Shown piece after piece: positions 29,273-39,499 of a stretch of 64,000 nucleotides of DNA. This DNA comes from Bifidobacterium imperatoris. GTDB taxonomy: Bacteria > Actinomycetota > Actinomycetes > Actinomycetales > Bifidobacteriaceae. Each line of letters begins with the position of its first letter. The stretch's first letter is position 1. The translations under genes were made by a program, and so were the position numbers. Below the pieces are notes generated by a model. It worked only from the letters and a program-made list of their open reading frames with translations, was not told the origin of the DNA and did no database searches. The stretch is taken from contig NZ_NMWV01000023.1 of the NCBI RefSeq assembly GCF_002860405.1, positions 62,001-126,000 on the forward strand, read 5' to 3'.

Positions 29273-31270
29273 TTATTGTTCCTCACAGGATTGCCGCGGC
29301 CACCCTGCGGCAAGGTCGCGCAAACGCAATCGGAACGGTGCCACCAAGACGCCATATTCATTGCAGAGCAACCCGTCATCCGGATTGTTGCGCCACGCAT
29401 AGCGCAATTCATCAGGCGTGCGACTCGGCATCGACAAGGTTACTTGACTGCCTTCTATTGTTGCGTTTGCCGACACAGTACCGCCATCGGACCAGACAAA
29501 GGTGAATTCTCCGGGTTCGTGTCCGTCAATGGTGGATATGCGGCTGGGTGCCGATTCCGCAGCAGTAGCAGCAGCGACCCTGTTCGAGGCAATCGGACAA
29601 TCCCCGAAAGTAAGCACCATGGACCCATCTGATGCCTTGGCTTCGGCCAGTCGAGGCTGCCTGACCGACAACGGTTCGCCGTACACCAGTTGCCGAGCCG
29701 CTTGGAAGAGACGCTCTGCAATCGGTTTTTTGTGCGCCGGATGCAGGTCATTCCAATCGCCGGCATCAAGAGTGACGACAGTGGCCGCGTCAGGCACCAT
29801 TTGGGAAACCTCCCACTGCGCCTCGCGCACTACCGGCCAGCCACCATCCTCTCCAACACAGTCGATGGCAAAGTTCGGTAGCTGGACGATCAGGAACGGC
29901 AAACGCTCCTGATTCCACCCGACCCGCCACATCCCAATCATGGAGGCGAGCATATCCCGATAGAGATCCGCCCAATCACCGGTGTTCGACTCGCCTTGGT
30001 ACCACAGCACCGCACGGATACGGTACGGCAGGCATGGGGCAAGCATGGCATTGTACAATCCGACCGGCTTCCATCGGACAAAATCCTCCCACGGACAATC
30101 CTGATCCGCCTCGTGAAGCACGGCATAGCGCCATCTGCCGCCAAGATCATGCACATCATCGCCAATGGCCATGGTCATGGCCTTTCCGGGCGTCACACGG
30201 CCGGCATCATGCTCGCATACAAGTCTGATGAGCAGTTCATTGCGGCCTTCTCGCAGTACGCCGGCTGGAATGCTGTAATCGCGGGGCTCATACTGGTTCG
30301 TCCGCCCGCCCAGCAGCTGGCCGTTCAGCCACGTGTGTTCGGCGTCGGACATGGTGCCCAGTTGCAACGACGCCGGCTGTCCATCCGCAGAGGCCGGAAG
30401 ATATATGGTTTTTCGCAATTCGAGTTCACCACGGAAGCCCGCTAGGCCTTGATCCGAGAAGAAGTTCGGCAATGACATCGAACGCCACTGCAGGAGCTTC
30501 GGATCCGTATCAACGCTCGTGTCATGCTGCCAATCCCATTGACCCAACGGCAGCCAGCTTCCTGTCTGGGGCGCCTGGTCATATCCAAGCTGCCGATACC
30601 AATGGTCCCGAGCCGCTATGCTCTTGCGGCTGCGCGCTTCGGCAACGCCTTTCCCCATATATGGCTGCAGCGTCTGCAGTATTTCCGGGAAATCCTGCAA
30701 CGACTCTGCGCTCATCCACGATTCAATGGGAGACCCTCCCAAGGAGACGTTCAATAGTCCCACCGGAACACCGAGATGCTCTCGTAGCATGCGGCCGAAG
30801 AAATAACCGATCGCACTGAAGCCAGGCAGACCTTGTTCATCGCATACCGACCAAGCCGCCTGCTCATGATCTTGCCGAGGCCCCTCGAAATCGTACCGGG
30901 GAGCGACCTTGTATTGCCGTAGCAGAGCATCAGGTTCACGTTTGAATTCGCCGGGATATTCCGCTTTCACCCATGCCATGGGAAGTTCCATGTTGGACTG
31001 ACCGGCGCACAGGTAGACCTCACCCACATAGACTTCACGGTCCATGCGCTCGGAATCCTCAGCCTGCACGGAGAGCGTATATGGGCCGCCGCTAGTCAAC
31101 GGGTCCAATTCCACGGACCAGGAGCCATGTCGGTCTGCCGTCCCGGCAACGGTTTGACCTTGCAATCCAACCGATACGCGGCATCCGGGCTCCGCCCACC
31201 CCCATATGGCGACCGGCATGGACGATTGCAGTACGCAACCGTCATCCAACAGCTTTGGCAATCGCAGCAT
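29273..31270 (-). CDS. Sialate O-acetylesterase-type / acetylxylan esterase (SGNH)
   Basis: It probably removes acetyl groups from xylo-oligosaccharides. The 665-aa protein begins with a beta domain (VAIWGWAEPGCRVSVGLQGQ), then the catalytic block GEVYLCAGQSNMELPM, where S of GQSNME is the nucleophile, LNVSLGGSPIESWM, a jelly-roll insert (about 280-380) and VLWYQGESNTGDWADLY, with D and H near LDAGDWNDLHPAHK. No signal peptide, so deacetylation is likely intracellular. It lies in the xylan operon between GH10 and GH8-GH43 genes. Confidence 0.85.
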   Translation of the reverse strand: MLRLPKLLDDGCVLQSSMPVAIWGWAEPGCRVSVGLQGQTVAGTADRHGSWSVELDPLTSGGPYTLSVQAEDSERMDREVYVGEVYLCAGQSNMELPMAWVKAEYPGEFKREPDALLRQYKVAPRYDFEGPRQDHEQAAWSVCDEQGLPGFSAIGYFFGRMLREHLGVPVGLLNVSLGGSPIESWMSAESLQDFPEILQTLQPYMGKGVAEARSRKSIAARDHWYRQLGYDQAPQTGSWLPLGQWDWQHDTSVDTDPKLLQWRSMSLPNFFSDQGLAGFRGELELRKTIYLPASADGQPASLQLGTMSDAEHTWLNGQLLGGRTNQYEPRDYSIPAGVLREGRNELLIRLVCEHDAGRVTPGKAMTMAIGDDVHDLGGRWRYAVLHEADQDCPWEDFVRWKPVGLYNAMLAPCLPYRIRAVLWYQGESNTGDWADLYRDMLASMIGMWRVGWNQERLPFLIVQLPNFAIDCVGEDGGWPVVREAQWEVSQMVPDAATVVTLDAGDWNDLHPAHKKPIAERLFQAARQLVYGEPLSVRQPRLAEAKASDGSMVLTFGDCPIASNRVAAATAAESAPSRISTIDGHEPGEFTFVWSDGGTVSANATIEGSQVTLSMPSRTPDELRYAWRNNPDDGLLCNEYGVLVAPFRLRLRDLAAGWPRQSCEEQ

Positions 31271-31410
31271 ATGTCTTTCCTTCCGTACGAAGAGACCGGC
31301 GAGCGGCGTGTTTGTGCGTCATGCAATCCGTCGGCTGCGGCCATCTGCCGCACAGTGTGCGCGAGCAGACGGCCGCAGTCAATCGAATCAATTCCGGATA
31401 CTCAACTGTT

Positions 31411-33930
31411 TCACAGCGAATGCCTACGCAAGGCAGTCAGCGCACCGGCAACGGCGAGCAGCGCAATCGCACCCGCCAGCAATGGCAGCACACTGGAACC
31501 GGTGTCGGCGATGGACGCGCCATCCTGCTTGGCGGCGGTGTTGGAATGTTTGTTGTCCGCATCGCCGGCATTGTTATCGCCGGCATCTTCCTTGCCGTCA
31601 TCAGGGTTGACTGGCTGCGTCTGCTTCTCGGTGACAAGACGGGCGACACCCCAATCTTCGGCGGTCTTGTAGCCGTCGCTCTTGAGATTGGCCCAGTTGA
31701 GAGTGCCCACTCGGGCGCCGTCCTTGGCATCGTTGATCTGGAAATCAAGACCCTGGAAGGTTCCCGCATGGTCGCCTTCGCCCAGGTCAATGGCCATTTC
31801 GACCGAATAGCCACCATCCACGATCTTCGCACCATAAGCGACCCTTGCGGCTTGCACATCCGTTGCGGCGCCGGAGCCGAAGGAGAGTTCCTTGCCGTCC
31901 GCGGAGACACGAATCTGCTGGATGTCATCGGTGTATGCCGTGCCCTTGGTATTGCCACGGTCGATGAACACTTCGACGGAGTCCTTCTCCCACGGGTTGC
32001 TGTTGGTCAGGCTCACATTCGGATCCTTGACCTGCACCAGCGCATAGAGCTTGTTGCCTTTCCACAGTGTTTTGGCAGTGGCCTGGGCTTCTACCTGACC
32101 GACACCTGAGGTGACCGCGTCCAGCGATACCTCATTCGCCTGCTGCCACACGGCATCCGTACCATCACCGTCAACAACCGGCGCTTGCGCATCCGCCGGC
32201 ACCGCATTGGTCTCGGTGTAGTACAGCTGCTGAATCAGCGACATGGTGCCCTTGACGTTACCTGCATTCCACCCATTGGTCTCATTGGTGGCGGCATCAG
32301 TGGCTTGCACATTGGCGTCGATGGTCGTGTTTTCGGCAGTGGCCGCAGGTACGGTCACCACGGTCTGATATCCAGTGCCGTCAGCACGCTCGACGACAGC
32401 AGCAGTGGCACCGTTGTCGGCCTTGCTGGTAAGACGGTCGACCACATATCGCGCATCGCCGACCGTAATGGTCACGGCATCGCCTTCGGATCTGGTCGCG
32501 TCGTTGATATCCGCATAAGTGGTCAAAGTGCCGTCATTCCAGTACGACAGGAACTTGCCGGTCACCGCGCCCTCGCTCTTGGAGAACGGTACCGAAGGAA
32601 GCTTCGACCAGATGGAGGCCGATCCTGCCGTGGTGCCATCGGAAGGCAGCGCCGCATCCACAGTGGCTTCGGCGGATTTGAACACATTCATCGTCTTGAT
32701 GGTCTCAGGCAGATTGTCCTTGTCGCCAATGAAACCGGTGTAGGCCGGCTTGGCCCGATACTCGTCGTTGAACAGCAACGGCGCGCCTTCGGAGTTTCGC
32801 CATGACCTGCCATCATTGACGCCCCACACGCTCACCGAGAAGAACTGGTGATGCTTCTCCTGTTGCTCTTTGATGATCTGGTTCATCTTGTAGTAGAACT
32901 GGCCTTGCTCAACCAGTTTGGCCTGTGTGACGGGAGTGCCGGTGGCAACATCCAGCTCGGTGATGGCCTGCTTCTTGCCGAAAGCGCTCATGGTCTCAAA
33001 AGCGTTCTCCACATTGGCCGTGCTGGTGGTCAATTGGATGTGCATCTGATGACCGATGCCGTCGAAAGGCACGTTGCGCTCGACCAGTCGTTTGATCAAT
33101 GACTGATAACGTCCCAGCTTGCCGGCGCTGTCGGTGTTGTAGTCGTTGATGAACAGCGTCACCGGATGGGTTACGCCAGGTTCGGCGTATTCGCCGTTCA
33201 GGTACTGGTTGGCGTATTCGAATGATTTGTCGATGTAATCCTCGCCGGTGATTTGGTACCACAGCGAGTTACGCATGCCGTTGGTTTCCGGACTATCACC
33301 GTCATTGATGGTCTCGTTCACCACGTCGAATGCCTTGATCGGATTCGTGTCACTGCCGAATTTGCCGAACTCGTCAGTGATGGCCTTCGCGACATTTTCG
33401 ATGTGCACACGCTCACGCTCCAGCATCTGGTCCTTGCTGGCCAACGCGCAGCCTTCGATAACGCCCGCAGTCGGATTCTGATCCTCGCAGTTCTCGTCAG
33501 CCTGGAAGAACCAATCCGGTGTCTGACTGTGCCAAGCCAACACGTGACCATATACCGCCAGACCGTTGTCCGCAGCGAAATGAAGCAGCGTCTTCGCGTT
33601 TTCGGGCATGCTGAACTCGTGAGCATCGTTGTACCAGTATTCAGGCTTCATATCGTTTTCCGCCGTAATCTGGTTGAAGTTCTTCAGCACGACCTGTTTG
33701 GCCGCATCATTGCCGACCTCACGGGTATCGATGGCCACGCCGGCATTCATACCGAGCGCGCCATAGGCGTCCTTGATCGAACTTGGAGTCTCGAACACCG
33801 CCGTCGGCTCTTGTGCATAGACGCTGGGAGCAAGTGCGCCACCCATCAGCAACAACGCCGTGGATGCGGCGATCGCAATGCGGGACCATCGTCGCATCCC
33901 ACCATTCCGATACTCTTGACTGTGCTCCAT
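31411..33930 (-). CDS. Surface endo-1,4-beta-xylanase GH10
   Basis: It cuts xylan outside the cell. The 839-aa precursor has an unusual N-terminal extension and a signal peptide (RRWSRIAIAASTALLLMGGA, cleavage near residue 39), a GH10 barrel at about 45-400 with acid/base E206 (FDVVNETIND) and nucleophile E325 (AITELDVATG), a beta linker domain, and a CBM9-like module at about 600-770 (PVVDGDGTDAVWQQA, DSVEVFIDRGN). The last 34 residues form IADTG, a membrane helix and RRHSL, a surface-anchor tail in which LPxTG is altered. AAAGGAG precedes the ATG. Confidence 0.93.
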   Translation of the reverse strand: MEHSQEYRNGGMRRWSRIAIAASTALLLMGGALAPSVYAQEPTAVFETPSSIKDAYGALGMNAGVAIDTREVGNDAAKQVVLKNFNQITAENDMKPEYWYNDAHEFSMPENAKTLLHFAADNGLAVYGHVLAWHSQTPDWFFQADENCEDQNPTAGVIEGCALASKDQMLERERVHIENVAKAITDEFGKFGSDTNPIKAFDVVNETINDGDSPETNGMRNSLWYQITGEDYIDKSFEYANQYLNGEYAEPGVTHPVTLFINDYNTDSAGKLGRYQSLIKRLVERNVPFDGIGHQMHIQLTTSTANVENAFETMSAFGKKQAITELDVATGTPVTQAKLVEQGQFYYKMNQIIKEQQEKHHQFFSVSVWGVNDGRSWRNSEGAPLLFNDEYRAKPAYTGFIGDKDNLPETIKTMNVFKSAEATVDAALPSDGTTAGSASIWSKLPSVPFSKSEGAVTGKFLSYWNDGTLTTYADINDATRSEGDAVTITVGDARYVVDRLTSKADNGATAAVVERADGTGYQTVVTVPAATAENTTIDANVQATDAATNETNGWNAGNVKGTMSLIQQLYYTETNAVPADAQAPVVDGDGTDAVWQQANEVSLDAVTSGVGQVEAQATAKTLWKGNKLYALVQVKDPNVSLTNSNPWEKDSVEVFIDRGNTKGTAYTDDIQQIRVSADGKELSFGSGAATDVQAARVAYGAKIVDGGYSVEMAIDLGEGDHAGTFQGLDFQINDAKDGARVGTLNWANLKSDGYKTAEDWGVARLVTEKQTQPVNPDDGKEDAGDNNAGDADNKHSNTAAKQDGASIADTGSSVLPLLAGAIALLAVAGALTALRRHSL

Positions 33931-34044
33931 GCTTGTCTCCTTTCATTTTGGCAACATGGATGCGTTGTTCCGGCTCCATCGGAACAACGCTTGGAGTCAT
34001 GCCCCACGCACGGCTCCAAGCTTGCGGATTCCATAGGAATCCTT

Positions 34045-35673
34045 TTATTCGGCTTCGGTCTCCCGGTAATCGAAGTAATCGAATACGGCCTCCTTGCCAT
34101 AGCCGGCGAGATCCACTGCGGCAAGGCCCACAAAGGCACCGGTGAAGAAGCCTCCATAATGGCTGGCCACATAATCATCGGAAAGCACTGCGGCATCCAG
34201 CGTGACCGGAATCTCATGCCAGGATTCTCCGTCGAACGAGTACTCGTAGGTGTAGGTCTTGGTGCGCACCTTGGTACGAAGCCATATGGATTCGACGTCA
34301 TCCGGTATTGCGATGGCCTTGTCTTTGAGGAATGAGGTATACCCGTCGAAATCGTTCTGGGCGACTTCAATTACCCGCTTGCCGCAGTCCTCGCACCAAG
34401 TGACGAATGCCCACGACCAGCAGATATGGTTGTAGAAGTTCACGAGTCCGGCCATTTGCATGTAGTTGTCCGGGGTGAAGGTCACCTTGGTTTCGGCATC
34501 AAAGTCGAAGGCCTGCCAACGGCGGCCGATCAGCGAAAGCTCGAACAGGTTGGACAGCGACCCCTGCCCGCGTAAGGTCAGCGCACCGCCGCCCACACGT
34601 CCCATGGCGTCAGTAAACGGCACACGCAGAGTGTTCCAATTAGGATCGAGAACATCCGACTCGAACTCATCATGCTGGGAATGGTCTATAGGGGCATCAG
34701 TGACGATGGCATCATGCGGCGCTTCGACAAACCGTTTACCGGCATGTCCACCGACCACATATGGCCAACCGTCTTCATCCCATTCGACTTTCTGGATTGA
34801 GGTTTCCCGTCCGAGCGTGCACCATCCGCGCACTCCGTGGGACGATTCCGTATCATGTCTCCAAGGACGCCCGCACAGGGAGGCGTAATACCATTCGCCA
34901 CCGGTGGTCTCCACCAATGCGCCATGTCCTTGCTTCTGCAGGTAAGTGTCAGGCGTATCGAAATTGGAGATGAACGGGTTATGCGGGTCGCCCTCGAAGG
35001 ACTCGGCATCCAGCGTACGGGAGCGGGCCACGGATTCCTGATGCTCATACTGGGTGCCGCCCTCGGCGCAGAACAGGTAATACCAACCGTTGATCTTGTA
35101 CAGATGCGGCCCTTCGACAAGTTTCACTGCCGTGCCCTGCCAGATGGTACGAGCCGTCTCCGGTTTCAGACGCATGGTAGCAGTGTCGAATTCGGTCAGC
35201 GTGATGCCATCGAACGCATGATGGTATTCGCGGAAATCCCAGGTCTGCTGAACCAGATACTTGCGGCCATCGTCGTCATGGAAGAGGCTGGCGTCGAAGC
35301 CCACCCCGTTGATGCGGATCGGTTCGCTCCATGGGCCGTGGATGTCTTCGGCGGTGACCAGATAATTCGCACAATCCTTGAACGCCCCGTTGACGATTTT
35401 CACGTTCGAGTAGACCAGCCAGAACCTTCCGTCCGCATATGACAAGTCCGGGGCCCAGACACCTCCACCGGATGGGTTGCCTTTCATGTCCAATTGGGAG
35501 ACGCGGTTTAGGGGGCTGGGCAGCAGATTCCAATGGACCATGTCCTTGGACTCATGCAGCCTCACGCCCGGCCACCAGTCGAATGTGGAGTTGGCGATGT
35601 AATAGGTGTCGCCTACACGGATCATCGAGGGGTCGGCATTGAATCCGGGAAGCACCGGGTTGGAGATTTTCAT
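34045..35673 (-). CDS. Beta-xylosidase GH43
   Basis: It releases xylose from the non-reducing end of xylo-oligosaccharides in the cytoplasm. The start at 35673 (MKISNPVLPGFNADPSMIRV) has GAGGAG 5 bases upstream; the longer open frame above it is not protein-like. The 542-aa length and two-domain plan (propeller 1-320, beta-sandwich 340-542) match the XynB/XynD-type GH43 family. Catalytic candidates are D14, D127 (GVGFDASLFHD) and E187 (KLVEGPHLY). It directly follows the two permease genes. Confidence 0.94.
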   Translation of the reverse strand: MKISNPVLPGFNADPSMIRVGDTYYIANSTFDWWPGVRLHESKDMVHWNLLPSPLNRVSQLDMKGNPSGGGVWAPDLSYADGRFWLVYSNVKIVNGAFKDCANYLVTAEDIHGPWSEPIRINGVGFDASLFHDDDGRKYLVQQTWDFREYHHAFDGITLTEFDTATMRLKPETARTIWQGTAVKLVEGPHLYKINGWYYLFCAEGGTQYEHQESVARSRTLDAESFEGDPHNPFISNFDTPDTYLQKQGHGALVETTGGEWYYASLCGRPWRHDTESSHGVRGWCTLGRETSIQKVEWDEDGWPYVVGGHAGKRFVEAPHDAIVTDAPIDHSQHDEFESDVLDPNWNTLRVPFTDAMGRVGGGALTLRGQGSLSNLFELSLIGRRWQAFDFDAETKVTFTPDNYMQMAGLVNFYNHICWSWAFVTWCEDCGKRVIEVAQNDFDGYTSFLKDKAIAIPDDVESIWLRTKVRTKTYTYEYSFDGESWHEIPVTLDAAVLSDDYVASHYGGFFTGAFVGLAAVDLAGYGKEAVFDYFDYRETEAE

Positions 35674-35837
35674 GTTCTTCTCCTCATTGAAAAGAATCGG
35701 CCGTGCCGCGGGAAGGTTCCGAGAAAGGAGGAGGCGCAAAGGAATCACCCCGAAAACAGCTCGGAAGCCGTCCTTCCCGCAGCACAGGTATGGAATGTGA
35801 TGATTGATGGGCGAAGTGTGATTGCCGGTCACACGAT

Positions 35838-36719
35838 TCAGCCCTTGACCGCTCCGGTCAGACCGCCCACGATCTTCTTCTGGAAGATGGTGAAGCAGAT
35901 CAAGGCGGGCAGCATGGCAAGCGAGGTGAAGGCCAGCACTCGGGCGGTGTCTACGGAGTGTTCCGAGCTGAACATCTGCACACCGAGCGGCAAAGTGTAT
36001 TTGCTGTCGCTACTGAGCACGAAGAGCGGGAGCATGTACGAATTCCAGCTGCCGACGAATGTCAGAATGCCTGTGGTCGCCACACCGGGCATGGACAGCG
36101 GAATGACCATGCGGGCGAAGAATCCGAGACGCGAGCAGCCATCCAGAAGCGCCGCCTCCTCGAGCTCCATCGGAATGGATTGGAGGAATGGCACCAGAAT
36201 GATGATGGTCTGCGGCAGACCAAAGGCGATCTGCGGCAGAATGATGCCTGCAAGCGAGTTTGACAGTCCTAGGTTGCGAATCATCAGATACAGCGGAGTG
36301 ATACCGACCGTCATCGGGAACATCAGGCCTGCGGAGAACAGCGCATACATCAGCGGCGCGTAGCGGAAACGGTATCGGGCGATGACGAAGCTCACCATGA
36401 TGCCGAGCACTACCACACCTATCATCGTCGAGATGCCGACGATCAGAGAGTTGACCAATTCACCCCAGAAGATGTCGCTGGTGATCACCTCGACGTAGTT
36501 GTCGATCACCCAAGGATTCGGCAGTCCGGCAGGATCGTTCGTGATCTGGGAATTGGTGCGGAAACCGCCGAAGATGATATACAGCACCGGAGTGACGCAG
36601 ATGGCGACCAGAACCAGCGAGAAGAAATACACGGCAGGGTTGCCCCAAGGTGTCTTGGATGAAAGCCGGTATCCGTTCTTGGCGGTGTATTTTGTTGACG
36701 TGGAGATTGCAGCTGACAT
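35838..36719 (-). CDS. ABC sugar transporter permease (MalG-like)
   Basis: One of two membrane subunits of the oligosaccharide importer. The 293-aa protein has six predicted membrane helices and the EAA loop near ELEEAALLDGCSRLGFFARM that docks with the ATPase. The ATG at 36719 (MSAAISTSTKY) follows GAGG by 8 bases; an in-frame ATG at 36737 lies inside the previous gene. It overlaps or abuts the partner permease gene, so both are made together. Confidence 0.93.
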   Translation of the reverse strand: MSAAISTSTKYTAKNGYRLSSKTPWGNPAVYFFSLVLVAICVTPVLYIIFGGFRTNSQITNDPAGLPNPWVIDNYVEVITSDIFWGELVNSLIVGISTMIGVVVLGIMVSFVIARYRFRYAPLMYALFSAGLMFPMTVGITPLYLMIRNLGLSNSLAGIILPQIAFGLPQTIIILVPFLQSIPMELEEAALLDGCSRLGFFARMVIPLSMPGVATTGILTFVGSWNSYMLPLFVLSSDSKYTLPLGVQMFSSEHSVDTARVLAFTSLAMLPALICFTIFQKKIVGGLTGAVKG

Positions 36720-36733
36720 TTCACTTACCTCGT

Positions 36734-37759
36734 TCACTGTGCGGCCTCAGCAAGACGCTGGGCTTCCTTGGCGCGCTTCGCCGCGCGCTTCTTCGCTTGC
36801 TTCTGCTCGGTCAGTGCACCGTCCAGATCACGGCTCAACACGAAGCGCTGATATGTCAAAGCCACAATCAGGGAGATGATGAAGATGATGAGGGCGACTG
36901 CGGAACCATAGCCGTAGTTGCCGGCCCCTCGGCCTTCACGCACCATGTAGGTGGCCATGGTGGACACTCCTGCCGTGGTGGATACGTACTGACCCCAGAT
37001 GATGTAGACCAAATCGAACAGCTGCAGGGAGCCGATCATCGACAAGAACACCCAGATGCGCAGGGTCGGTGCCAGCAGCGGCAGCGTGATGCTCTTCTGC
37101 ATCTGCCAGAAACCGGCGCCATCCACCCTGGCGGCCTCATACAGCTCCTCGGGGATGGACTGCATGCCGGCGAGCATGAGGATGACGGCAAAACCGATGT
37201 ATTTCCAGCTGATCAGCAACAGCAGCGTCCAGATTGCGATTTTCGGATCGGCCAGCCAGTCCGGCCCTTCGATGCCGATTTTGCCGAGCAGCTGGTTGAC
37301 TGCTCCGGTCTTCTGCAGCAGCAGGCTCCAACCAGTGCCGACGATGACTTCGGACACCACATAGGGTACGAAGATGAGGGTGCGGATCAATGCGCGGCCT
37401 TTGAATTTCTGGTTGAGCAGCAATGCGAACAGAATCGCCAGCGGCGCTTGGATGACTAAGGAGCCGACGACGATTTCGAAGGTGTGCAGGATGGCCGCTT
37501 GGAAGTTGGGATCGCTCAGAGCGGTGACGTAGTTCTGCAACCCGACGAACTTTCCGTTCTTCGAGGGGGTGCCGAAGCCCTTCCACTTATAGAATCCGTA
37601 GTACGCGCCCAAAATGATGGGAAGAATCACAAAGGCACAGAACAGGATGATGGCCGGTGCGGAAAGAATGAAGATCTCGATGTTGCGGCGTACCTTGCCG
37701 TCGGTGACGCGCTTGCTCCGATGTTTCACGGATACGTTGGTGTTGCTTGTACTCGTCAT
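36734..37759 (-). CDS. ABC sugar transporter permease (MalF-like)
   Basis: Partner permease of the importer. The 341-aa protein has six hydrophobic helices and the EAA motif PEELYEAARVDGAGFWQMQK. The N-terminus (KHRSKRVTDGKVRRNIEIF) and C-terminal tail (KQAKKRAAKRAKEAQRL) are strongly basic. GGAG lies before the ATG. No ATPase gene is in the locus, so a shared MsmK/MalK-type ATPase elsewhere is expected. Confidence 0.93.
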   Translation of the reverse strand: MTSTSNTNVSVKHRSKRVTDGKVRRNIEIFILSAPAIILFCAFVILPIILGAYYGFYKWKGFGTPSKNGKFVGLQNYVTALSDPNFQAAILHTFEIVVGSLVIQAPLAILFALLLNQKFKGRALIRTLIFVPYVVSEVIVGTGWSLLLQKTGAVNQLLGKIGIEGPDWLADPKIAIWTLLLLISWKYIGFAVILMLAGMQSIPEELYEAARVDGAGFWQMQKSITLPLLAPTLRIWVFLSMIGSLQLFDLVYIIWGQYVSTTAGVSTMATYMVREGRGAGNYGYGSAVALIIFIISLIVALTYQRFVLSRDLDGALTEQKQAKKRAAKRAKEAQRLAEAAQ

Positions 37760-37800
37760 GCTCTTACTCCACAGATGTTGTTAGCGATTCATCGAATGGC

Positions 37801-37836
37801 GGCTGCGGAAACGGTGTGACAACCGCATCCGCAGCC
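37801..37836 (-). terminator. Attenuator-type hairpin between binding protein and permease genes
   Basis: GGCTGCGG (37801-37808) pairs with CCGCAGCC (37829-37836), extended by TGGC/GCCA outside. No T-run follows, so it probably protects the upstream message or lowers read-through, giving more binding protein than permease. Confidence 0.5.
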
Positions 37837-37852
37837 AGCCTTGCGATGGTGA

Positions 37853-39130
37853 TCAGCCCTTGGCCGCAGCGTCCTGCATAGCCTTGACGATGTCTTGCGA
37901 AGAGCCCTTGCCAGACAGCATGTTGACCACGCCAGAGTTCAAAGCGGTACCGATATTGGTGCCCAGAGCGGTGTCCATCCACAGCTGCATGGAAGAGGAC
38001 TGGTTGAGGAACTCGAGCACCGCCTTGAGGGATTCATCAGTCACGGCTCCGCGGGCTGCGGTCGAGGCGGGGATGGTGGAGAACGCGGTCGCGTACTTCT
38101 CCTGATTGTCCTTTTCGGCCATGAAGTTCACGAAGTCGACGGCGATGTCGGGAGCTTCGGGGTTCACCTGGAAGTAGGTGACGCCACCCATCAGAGCACC
38201 GTCTTCGCCCTTGCCGCCGTCAACGGAGGGGAAAGCGAAGAAGCCGAGATCGGCCATCGGCTGCTGGTCAGGGGTGAGATCCTTCAGCACGCCCGGCTCC
38301 CATGCGCCCATCAGTTCCATAGCGGCCTTGTGGTTTGCCAGCAAGCCGGCGGAGGAGTTGGCGCCCTGCTGGGCCGTGGTGGTCATGTATCCTTCGTTGA
38401 AGACATCCATGTCCGCCAATTCCTTCAGATCGTCACCGGCCCGAGTCCAGCACTTGTCGGAGAAGTCCTGCTTTTCTGTGCCCTTGGAGTATACGGACGG
38501 CGAGCATTCGCGCAATGCCAGCCAGTAATACCAGTGCGCCGCCGGCCATGCGTCCTTGCCGCCCAGTGCAATCGGCGTGATGCCCGCATCCTTGAGCTTC
38601 TGCGCGTCGTCCTTGAGCTCGGAGAAGGTGGTGGGAGCCTCTGTGATTCCCGCCTGCGTGAACAGGTCCTTCGAATACCAGATGCCGCCCGGCTCAACGG
38701 AGACCGGAACGCCATAGACCTTGCCGTCAAAAGTGGCTGCGGAAAGGGTGGTCTTCATATCGGTCTTGACGGTATCGGAGATCTTGTCCGTCAAATCCAA
38801 GGACTGGCCTGCGTCAATCATCTCCTGGGTCTTCGCGCCGCCAAGAGACATGTACACATCAGGGCCGGATGCAGGATCCTGCATGGCGGTCTGGAGCTTG
38901 CCAGCGAAGTCTTCGTTCTGGATGGCCTGGATCTCGATCTTCACGCCCGGGTTCTTCTTTTCGAACGCAGCGGCAAGATCGGCCCAATACTGCTTGCCGT
39001 CACCGGACGAGGCATTGTGCCAGAACGTGATGGTCTTATCGTCATTGGCATTGCTTGAAGTGCCGCAGCCAGCCATGCCGATCAGCGTCGCAACGGCCAA
39101 CGTAGCAGCTGCAATGGTCTTGAACTTCAT
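37853..39130 (-). CDS. ABC transporter sugar-binding lipoprotein
   Basis: It captures oligosaccharides outside the membrane and delivers them to the permeases. The 425-aa precursor has the lipoprotein signal [20 protein letters not shown] with lipid-attached Cys22 (GMAGCGTSS). The type-1 extracellular binding pattern follows: [38 protein letters not shown] and [26 protein letters not shown] precedes the ATG. It is the first gene of the leftward xylan run and has a LacI-type operator 43-58 bases upstream. Confidence 0.94.
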   Translation of the reverse strand: MKFKTIAAATLAVATLIGMAGCGTSSNANDDKTITFWHNASSGDGKQYWADLAAAFEKKNPGVKIEIQAIQNEDFAGKLQTAMQDPASGPDVYMSLGGAKTQEMIDAGQSLDLTDKISDTVKTDMKTTLSAATFDGKVYGVPVSVEPGGIWYSKDLFTQAGITEAPTTFSELKDDAQKLKDAGITPIALGGKDAWPAAHWYYWLALRECSPSVYSKGTEKQDFSDKCWTRAGDDLKELADMDVFNEGYMTTTAQQGANSSAGLLANHKAAMELMGAWEPGVLKDLTPDQQPMADLGFFAFPSVDGGKGEDGALMGGVTYFQVNPEAPDIAVDFVNFMAEKDNQEKYATAFSTIPASTAARGAVTDESLKAVLEFLNQSSSMQLWMDTALGTNIGTALNSGVVNMLSGKGSSQDIVKAMQDAAAKG

Positions 39131-39172
39131 TGTCGTCTCCTTTGTATGTTCACGCCATTAGACATGTACATT

Positions 39173-39188
39173 ATCGAAAGTTTCGAAG
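39173..39188. promoter_or_regulatory. LacI-type operator of the xylan operon
   Basis: ATCGAAAGTTTCGAAG is a near-palindrome around the centre of CGAAAGTTTCG. On the minus strand it overlaps a probable -10 (GATAAT) for the binding-protein gene. A second copy lies in the lacI promoter. Confidence 0.7.
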
Positions 39189-39439
39189 TGTTTTCAGCAG
39201 CGGATTTATTGAGCAATGCAAGTAATTACGCGGATTACGCAATAACCAACAGGCCTCGTTCACCATCTGTGCCGTTGACACCTTCTTCAACTCTGTCGAA
39301 AACCAACTTTGTATTTTCGATATCTCTATCATAAAACCGACTTAGTTTAATGAGCAAACTAGAGCGGTACGTGTTTACAATCAGAAAAATGGCTTAATAT
39401 CAACCTTTTTGAAGTATCGAACTACTCAAATACCGAAAA

Positions 39440-39467
39440 TTGACTTTCCGAAAGTTTCGAATATACT
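39440..39467 (+). promoter_or_regulatory. Promoter of the LacI regulator with an internal operator
   Basis: TTGACT (39440-39445) and TATACT (39462-39467) are spaced 16 bases. The spacer is almost wholly the operator CCGAAAGTTTCGAATA (39448-39463). Binding of the regulator would block polymerase, so the gene is probably self-repressed. The rest of the 369-base gap (39189-39439) is AT-rich with half-sites such as GTCGAAAA and TTTTCGAT. Confidence 0.7.
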
Positions 39468-39499
39468 ATTGCGTAGTACAACGATAAGGGTGATTACCA

